The notes below the pieces were generated by a model that did not search any database, had not been told where the DNA came from, and was given only the letters and a program-made list of their open reading frames with translations. Made by a program: the position numbers and the translations under genes. 64,000 nucleotides of DNA from Siphonobacter curvatus (lineage in GTDB: Bacteria > Bacteroidota > Bacteroidia > Cytophagales > Spirosomataceae), in NCBI RefSeq assembly GCF_002943425.1, contig NZ_PTRA01000001.1, forward strand, positions 1 to 64,000. The letters run 5' to 3'. The first letter of the stretch is position 1. Each line of letters opens with the position of its first letter. This document shows positions 61,830-64,000 of the stretch, piece by piece.

Positions 61830-62552
61830 GTGGTCGTACCTTATAAAGAAGAGCAGAATAGCAGCAAAAAGGAACAGGTTGCCAAAATGTTCGATAACAT
61901 TTCGCACCGATATGATTTCCTGAATCACTTTCTGAGCCTCGGGATTGACATTCTCTGGCGGAAAAAAGCCATTCGTTTACTCAAGCCCGAAAAACCCCAG
62001 ACGATTCTTGATATTGCTACGGGTACGGGCGATTTTGCCTTGGAGGCTCTTTCGCTAAAGCCGAAGAAAATCGTAGGCGTAGACATTTCAGCGGGTATGC
62101 TGGCTCACGGTCGGGAGAAAATCAAAAAGCTGGGTCACGACGACATCATCGAATTACAACTGGGGGATTCAGAAAAGCTGCCCTTCCCGGACAATTCTTT
62201 TGATGCTGTGATCGTTTCTTTCGGCGTACGGAATTTCGAGAATCTGGGTAAAGGTCTATCCGACATGAACCGGGTCTTGAAGCCGGGCGGAACCTGTGTT
62301 GTACTGGAATTTTCTAAGCCGAAAGGTTTTCTTTTCAAGCACCTGTACAACTTTTATTTTAAGTACATTACGCCAACGATTGGAGAGTTCTTTTCGAAAG
62401 ATCGAGCGGCATATAGTTATTTGCCCGAATCCGTTCAGGCATTTCCGGATGGTAAGGATTTTCTGGCGATTTACGAACAATCCGGTTTTCGCCAAACCCG
62501 AGCTATCTCTTTGACCTTTGGTATCAGTTCTATCTATCTAGGAAAGAAATAA
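61830..62552 (+). CDS. ubiE: Demethylmenaquinone methyltransferase (MenG/UbiE)
   Basis: 240 aa with a GTG start at 61830; no in-frame ATG precedes the conserved FDNISHRYDFLNHFLSLGID. SAM-binding motif ILDIATGTGDFALEA, then VGVDISAGML, LPFPDNSFDAVIVSFGVRNF and VLKPGG. It adds the last methyl group in menaquinone synthesis (menaquinone is the quinone of Bacteroidota). The porT-like gene follows after 6 bases, so they form one operon; this pairing is also known in Flavobacterium and Porphyromonas. Confidence 0.95.
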   Translation: MVVPYKEEQNSSKKEQVAKMFDNISHRYDFLNHFLSLGIDILWRKKAIRLLKPEKPQTILDIATGTGDFALEALSLKPKKIVGVDISAGMLAHGREKIKKLGHDDIIELQLGDSEKLPFPDNSFDAVIVSFGVRNFENLGKGLSDMNRVLKPGGTCVVLEFSKPKGFLFKHLYNFYFKYITPTIGEFFSKDRAAYSYLPESVQAFPDGKDFLAIYEQSGFRQTRAISLTFGISSIYLGKK

Positions 62553-62558
62553 TAATTT

Positions 62559-63338
62559 ATGGCGATTGCGTTTCGAGCTATTAAAGTACAGACTTCCGCG
62601 GATCATGTTTCCGGCTCTTCTTCTTTTCAACGCTCAACGCTCCCGGGCCTGATTTTTATTTTTATGGTGTTGGGTATGCCCGCCGTAAAAGCTCAGAATA
62701 CGATTTATCAGCGAAAACACCTGGAGTTTTACGATGATAAAACGGTTCACTACGGGTTTTTCTTTGGTCTACCCAATACGCGTTTTCAGGTCAAACACTC
62801 TGACCAATACAATACGCAGGATTCGGTCCGTTCGATGCATTCACCGAATTCCATGGGTTTCCGGATGGGTTTTTTGATGAACGTGTACCTGAGCCCACGG
62901 CTGGATTTCCGATTTTCGCCGCTAACGCTTTCGATTTACAGTCGTCCTGTAGATTTGACGTACACGAACGGTACTGAACAGCGGTTAACTCGCGAATCGA
63001 CTTGGGTAGAATTTCCTTTCATGCTGAAGTACAAATCCGAGCGGCGAGGGAATACGCGGATGTACGCCGTGGCTGGCTTCCGGGCCGGACTAGAAGCGAA
63101 CGTACGGAGAAAACAGAATATCAACCGGGGCGTAGGACAGCTAGCTACCCGCTCGGCCGATTTTAGTGTGGAATACGGGGTTGGTCTCGAACGCTTCTTC
63201 GAATATTTCAAGTTTACACCGGAGTTACACTTTTCGCACGGTATTGCAAACTTAATTCAGCCAACGAATTCCGTAGCAAACCGGGGCATCAGTCGACTGA
63301 CTTCGCATACGGTAACGATTTATCTGATGTTTGAATAA
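62559..63338 (+). CDS. porT: PorT-like outer-membrane protein of the type IX secretion system
   Basis: 259 aa. A hydrophobic segment near 30-44 followed by VKAQ marks a signal peptide; the N-terminus before it is unusually long (about 28 residues), so the true start may be downstream or the n-region is extended. The rest is an eight-stranded barrel type (GFFFGLPNTRFQVKHSDQY, GFLMNVYLSPRLDFRFSPLTL, WVEFPFMLKYKSERR, FSVEYGVGLERFFEYFKFTPELHFS). PorT, first found in Porphyromonas, is needed for export by T9SS. The operon with ubiE and the gldJ gene here support the call. Confidence 0.88.
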   Translation: MAIAFRAIKVQTSADHVSGSSSFQRSTLPGLIFIFMVLGMPAVKAQNTIYQRKHLEFYDDKTVHYGFFFGLPNTRFQVKHSDQYNTQDSVRSMHSPNSMGFRMGFLMNVYLSPRLDFRFSPLTLSIYSRPVDLTYTNGTEQRLTRESTWVEFPFMLKYKSERRGNTRMYAVAGFRAGLEANVRRKQNINRGVGQLATRSADFSVEYGVGLERFFEYFKFTPELHFSHGIANLIQPTNSVANRGISRLTSHTVTIYLMFE

Positions 63339-63368
63339 ACGGAACCGTCTATAGATTGTCTATACAGT

Positions 63369-63405
63369 AAAAAGCCCGGCAGACTTCTATCTGCCGGGCT
63401 TTTTT
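63369..63405. terminator. Bidirectional terminator, porT / ftsZ
   Basis: 14-bp perfect stem AAAAAGCCCGGCAG (63369-63382) / 63391-63404, 8-nt loop, A and T runs at its ends. It lies between convergent genes. Confidence 0.92.
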
Positions 63406-63419
63406 ATTGAATGATGAAT

Positions 63420-64000
63420 CTAGTCGTTCAAATTATAATGATTGACTTTCTCGCCGTTCAGAATGACCATTAAATCAGCTAAAGGAATATTCTGACGAAT
63501 GTATGCGGGCGTTTCCAGATCCGCTTCCCAACCCTGATCGGGGTGGTTGAGCTTATGGACGAACTCCTGAATCATTCGGGCATTGGACGAACTGAGGTCT
63601 TCTTCCCGCCAGATTTCCTGCTCAATGTGTTTAACCTTATCTTCCTCATTCAGCGTAGGAGAAGGAGCTGTAAACGGAGAAGCCATGACTGGTGTTTCTA
63701 CCACTGCTTCCGGCATTACGGACGAAACCTCGGGCGTAAATGAAGCTTCCGGTGTAAACGAAGCCGAAGCCTCTGGGGTATCGCGACGATACTCGTTGAA
63801 TCCGTAATTAGCTACCGGTAAAGGGGCCGCTTCAACCACGGGAACAGGAGGGGTCACTACGGGAGCGGAAACCGGCTGGTTCTGATACGATGGCAGCTTC
63901 GGAGCTTGACTCACTGGCTCATCCATTGGACGCTGGTAGACTGAGTTACCGGGCAAATCAAAACCAGCCGCAATGATCGTAAACCGCATGGCTTTACCCA
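63420..64000 (-). CDS. ftsZ: Cell division protein FtsZ, C-terminal part (5' end outside window)
   Basis: The minus-strand frame enters at 64000 and reads GKAMRFTIIAAGFDLPGN, the end of the FtsZ globular core (RVTVIATGF-like strand). It then runs through a Pro/Ala/Ser/Glu linker of about 110 residues with repeated FTPEAS/SFTPE units, an acidic helix segment, and ends LETPAYIRQNIPL...NHYNLND. The PAYIR motif is the conserved C-terminal peptide that binds division partners in Bacteroidota. An internal ATG at 63989 is not the start. FtsZ forms the cytoplasmic division ring. The catalytic GTPase domain lies outside the window. Confidence 0.82.
   Translation of the reverse strand, partial: GKAMRFTIIAAGFDLPGNSVYQRPMDEPVSQAPKLPSYQNQPVSAPVVTPPVPVVEAAPLPVANYGFNEYRRDTPEASASFTPEASFTPEVSSVMPEAVVETPVMASPFTAPSPTLNEEDKVKHIEQEIWREEDLSSSNARMIQEFVHKLNHPDQGWEADLETPAYIRQNIPLADLMVILNGEKVNHYNLND

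Noticed and set aside
1-64000. CRISPR arrays, tRNA or rRNA genes, insertion sequences, prophage
   Set aside because: No regular direct-repeat array, cloverleaf, rRNA segment, transposase, integrase or phage structural gene was found on either strand.

Overview
The window comes from a Gram-negative member of the Bacteroidota, most likely order Cytophagales (Spirosomaceae/Cytophagaceae-like). The evidence is the GldJ gliding/secretion lipoprotein, a PorT-like barrel next to ubiE, Bacteroidota-type promoters (TTTG - about 19-21 nt - TAnnTTTG), many lipoproteins with an SC or AC lipobox, a TonB receptor with a carboxypeptidase-regulatory N-terminal domain, a GH3/beta-lactamase fusion, and a eukaryote-type (GT3) glycogen synthase. 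The taxonomic call is inference from gene content. I see no tRNA, rRNA, CRISPR array, transposase or prophage; the window reads as ordinary chromosome.

Layout. 1-3.6 kb: start of a lipoprotein gene, then fusA and rpsJ. 3.6-9.3 kb: glutamate dehydrogenase, a DksA/TraR-like protein with a stripped zinc finger, a beta-barrel protein, an AraC regulator, YceI and a GreA-like protein. 9.3-13.7 kb: a five-gene minus-strand operon with an MbnP-like copper protein between two di-heme MauG/MbnH-type enzymes, plus a CDICGCG-barrel and a small Cys/His protein. 13.7-21.5 kb: a lipoprotein hydrolase and DUF2059 protein, then a glycan cluster (GH29 fucosidase, ROK regulator, glycosylasparaginase, GH20 hexosaminidase). 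21.5-31.3 kb: housekeeping genes (GT3 glycogen synthase, ruvX, pnuC, mfd, gldJ, rpsG-rpsL). 31.4-41.8 kb: PQQ dehydrogenase with a c-type heme motif, an aldose epimerase-like protein, and a phytase / beta-helix lipoprotein / TonB receptor locus beside a TPR-HTH regulator. 42-46.5 kb: a small ORF, a DinB/YfiT protein, a membrane protein and uvrA. 46.6-58.6 kb: a second glycan block (GH29-B fucosidase, GH125 mannosidase, a 1224-aa (alpha/alpha)6-type protein, a PhyH-type oxygenase, GH3-beta-lactamase fusion). 58.8-64 kb: mutL, a putative metal-related lipoprotein, ubiE, porT and the 3' part of ftsZ.

How the genes fit together. Two carbohydrate blocks carry activities suited to N-glycoprotein breakdown: fucosidases, alpha-mannosidase, beta-hexosaminidase, and the enzyme that cuts the GlcNAc-Asn bond. 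Neither block has a SusC/SusD pair in the window. The 9.3-13.7 kb operon has the parts of a tryptophan-to-kynurenine copper site maturation system and is the most unusual unit here. The phytase locus links a surface receptor to a phosphate-releasing enzyme. The ribosomal/elongation factor genes are split: rpsL-rpsG lies about 27 kb from fusA-rpsJ on the opposite strand.
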